A stretch of 12,866 bases of DNA from Rhodospirillaceae bacterium (lineage in GTDB: Bacteria > Pseudomonadota > Alphaproteobacteria > DSM-16000 > Inquilinaceae): positions 1 through 12,866 of the forward strand of contig JAGQRL010000171.1 of the NCBI GenBank assembly GCA_020425485.1, written 5' to 3'. The notes under the pieces are model-generated. The model was given only the letters and a program-made list of their open reading frames with translations. It was not told the DNA's origin and did not search any database. The translations under genes and the position numbers were made by a program. How positions within the stretch are numbered: position 1 is the first letter of the stretch; every line of letters starts with the position of its first letter. Positions 12,047 to 12,866 of the stretch are shown piece after piece.

Positions 12047-12240
12047 AAACTTTCGTATCGGTCATTTATTGAACCTCATGGATCTCCGTCAGGGGCGCAA
12101 TGTCACGCTGTTCAATAATGACTATCGTTTCACTAAGTTATAGTAGTTCCGCCAATCTATCATCTTGCGCCTCTTGCGGCAGTGCCCCCAGTGCGGGAAA
12201 CGCCGCCGAATGCCCAACTTGTGCGCTTGGTGAAACTTGA

Positions 12241-12299
12241 GTAAGTGGCGTCAGTGATTCAGATGGCGCAATTCGCTGAATCGCGGTAAGTGACATCTG
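12241..12299. promoter_or_regulatory. Operator-like repeats upstream of the RHH gene
   Basis: GATTCAG (12256-12262) and CTGAATC (12276-12282) form an inverted repeat, and CAGATG (12260-12265) with CATCTG (12294-12299) forms another. The 7-mer GTAAGTG occurs in direct orientation at 12241-12247 and 12286-12292. The cluster ends 29 bases before the start of a small DNA-binding protein and could serve its autoregulation. Confidence 0.5.
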
Positions 12300-12327
12300 T
12301 GGGGGTTCGGCACATGGAGGGCCGCCA

Positions 12328-12537
12328 ATGGATTCGTTGAAACGAACGGAAAAGCTCCAAATCATGCTGGATGATGAGGAGCTTAGAGCGATTGACGATT
12401 GGCGCTTTACCCACCGGATGCCGACCCGCGCGGCGGCCATCCGGGAACTGCTGAAGCGCGGTCTGATGGCGCAGGACGTGGAAGATCCGGACCCCGAAGG
12501 GAAGTCGACGGGCGATTTTCGCGTCGTCCCTGACTAG
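12328..12537 (+). CDS. Ribbon-helix-helix (CopG-like) DNA-binding protein
   Basis: A 69-residue protein with a ribbon-helix-helix fold. The strand is KLQIMLDDEELRAI (9-22), helix A DDEELRAIDDWRFTH, a turn at RMPTRAAAIRE (30-40), and helix B AIRELLKRGL (37-46). The last 20 residues are acidic and look flexible. Such proteins bind DNA as dimers; this one may be an autoregulated repressor or an antitoxin. No toxin-like gene follows: a strong terminator comes 40 bases after the stop codon, so an orphan regulator is more likely. The ATG at 12328 has a GGAGGG ribosome site eight bases upstream. The upstream region contains inverted repeats suited to an RHH protein. Confidence 0.8.
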   Translation: MDSLKRTEKLQIMLDDEELRAIDDWRFTHRMPTRAAAIRELLKRGLMAQDVEDPDPEGKSTGDFRVVPD

Positions 12538-12577
12538 GGTGCGGACCGACACGGTCGGACCGAGACCTGGCCTCAAT

Positions 12578-12618
12578 GCAAAACGGCACCGCCTGGTGGG
12601 CGGTGCCGTTTGCCTTTT
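12578..12618 (+). terminator. Rho-independent terminator of the RHH gene
   Basis: A 13-bp stem pairs AAACGGCACCGCC (12581-12593) with GGCGGTGCCGTTT (12599-12611) around TGGTG, followed by GCCTTTTCC. Read on the minus strand it ends in TTTT, so it may also end the convergent lipoprotein transcript. Confidence 0.88.
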
Positions 12619-12651
12619 CCCGGGAGCACTCACCCCGTGGCGGAAGGCCAA

Positions 12652-12866
12652 TCACTCCCAGGCCGGCTCACCCAGATAGATGTCGTCGGCGTCGGTCAGG
12701 GCACCGGTGGCCGCACCGGCTGCGCCGCCGATCACGGCACCAGCCCCCAGGGAGCCGCCGGTGAGGGCCGCACCGGCCACGCCGGCCGCGGCCCCGATGC
12801 CGCCGCCGCTGAGCGCACGTTCACCGGTCGATGTGCCGCACGCCGCCACGGCGCCGGCGGCAAAGG
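12652..12866 (-). CDS. Glycine-zipper lipoprotein, partial (5' end outside)
   Basis: The gene runs leftward from beyond the window edge and ends with TGA at 12654-12652. The visible 71 residues begin FAAGAVAAC, where VAAC fits a lipobox with the cysteine as the acylation site after signal peptidase II cleavage. The following stretch GGGIGAAAGVAGAALTGGSLGAGAVIGGAAGAATG has the small-residue periodicity of glycine-zipper membrane segments, as in Rick_17kDa/2TM and YMGG-type outer-membrane lipoproteins. The C-terminus is short and acidic (DADDIYLGEPAWE). A GTG at 12849 just before the cysteine is not the likely start, because the hydrophobic signal continues upstream. The function is unknown, presumably envelope-associated. 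Confidence 0.65.
   Translation of the reverse strand, partial: FAAGAVAACGTSTGERALSGGGIGAAAGVAGAALTGGSLGAGAVIGGAAGAATGALTDADDIYLGEPAWE

Larger units (their letters stand above)
11955..12327. other. AT-richer intergenic region between sigma gene and RHH gene
   Basis: This 373-base gap is visibly less GC-rich than the rest of the window and carries divergent control sequences for the sigma gene (left) and the ribbon-helix-helix gene (right). No gene is supported in it. The middle part, about 12050-12230, holds AT-rich runs such as TTCAATAATGACTATC and AAGTTATAGTAG, without a convincing promoter pair. Confidence 0.5.

Noticed and set aside
12124..12150. EcfG-type promoter for the sigma gene on the minus strand (GGAAC at 12150-12146)
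   Set aside because: The only possible -10 is CGAT with an 18-base spacer, which matches neither the sequence nor the spacing of the consensus.

Overview
This 12.9 kb stretch of very GC-rich DNA looks chromosomal and alphaproteobacterial, possibly Rhodospirillales. The pointers are a NepR anti-sigma factor, an EcfG-like sigma factor, two GGAAC-N16/17-CGTT promoters, a DUF934 gene next to assimilatory sulfur genes, and a DUF1328 membrane peptide. There is no phage, transposase or CRISPR array. The species cannot be named from sequence alone.

Layout. (1) 1-1493, plus strand: end of an assimilatory sulfite reductase (cysI), cysH of the APS-reductase type, and a DUF934 gene, forming a sulfate-reduction operon. 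(2) 1528-1834: three 39-bp tandem hairpin repeats, a bidirectional terminator and tRNA-Ala(CGC) on the minus strand. (3) 2053-4425, plus strand: yggT, an overlapping DUF167/yggU gene, an NnrU-family membrane protein and an alpha/beta hydrolase. (4) 4747-8163: a secreted 1138-residue protein made of nine PPC-like repeats and nothing else. (5) 8414-10070: two minus-strand YeeE/YedE half-transporters for sulfur compounds, divergent from an ArsR-family regulator with the cysteine pair of the persulfide sensors SqrR/BigR. (6) 10204-11954: general stress response genes, namely nepR (minus), a DUF1328 gene (plus) and an ECF sigma gene (minus) with a small coupled reading frame. EcfG-type promoters sit before nepR and before the DUF1328 leader. 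(7) 11955-12866: a relatively AT-rich spacer, a small ribbon-helix-helix protein with candidate operators, a strong terminator and the end of a glycine-zipper lipoprotein gene.

How the parts work together. Two sulfur modules are present: biosynthetic sulfate reduction at the left, and a probably persulfide-controlled import cassette in the middle. The stress module fits the PhyR-NepR-EcfG partner switch, in which NepR holds the sigma factor until PhyR titrates it; no PhyR is seen here. Each convergent gene junction carries hairpins: a U-tailed one for the plus-strand gene, with a large GC-rich one for the minus-strand gene at two of the three.

The points most worth a second look are the PPC-only repeat protein, the palindrome covering the regulator's start codon, the structured leader behind an EcfG promoter, the 65-codon frame coupled to the sigma gene, the 39-bp hairpin repeats, and the 115-nt nested inverted repeat.
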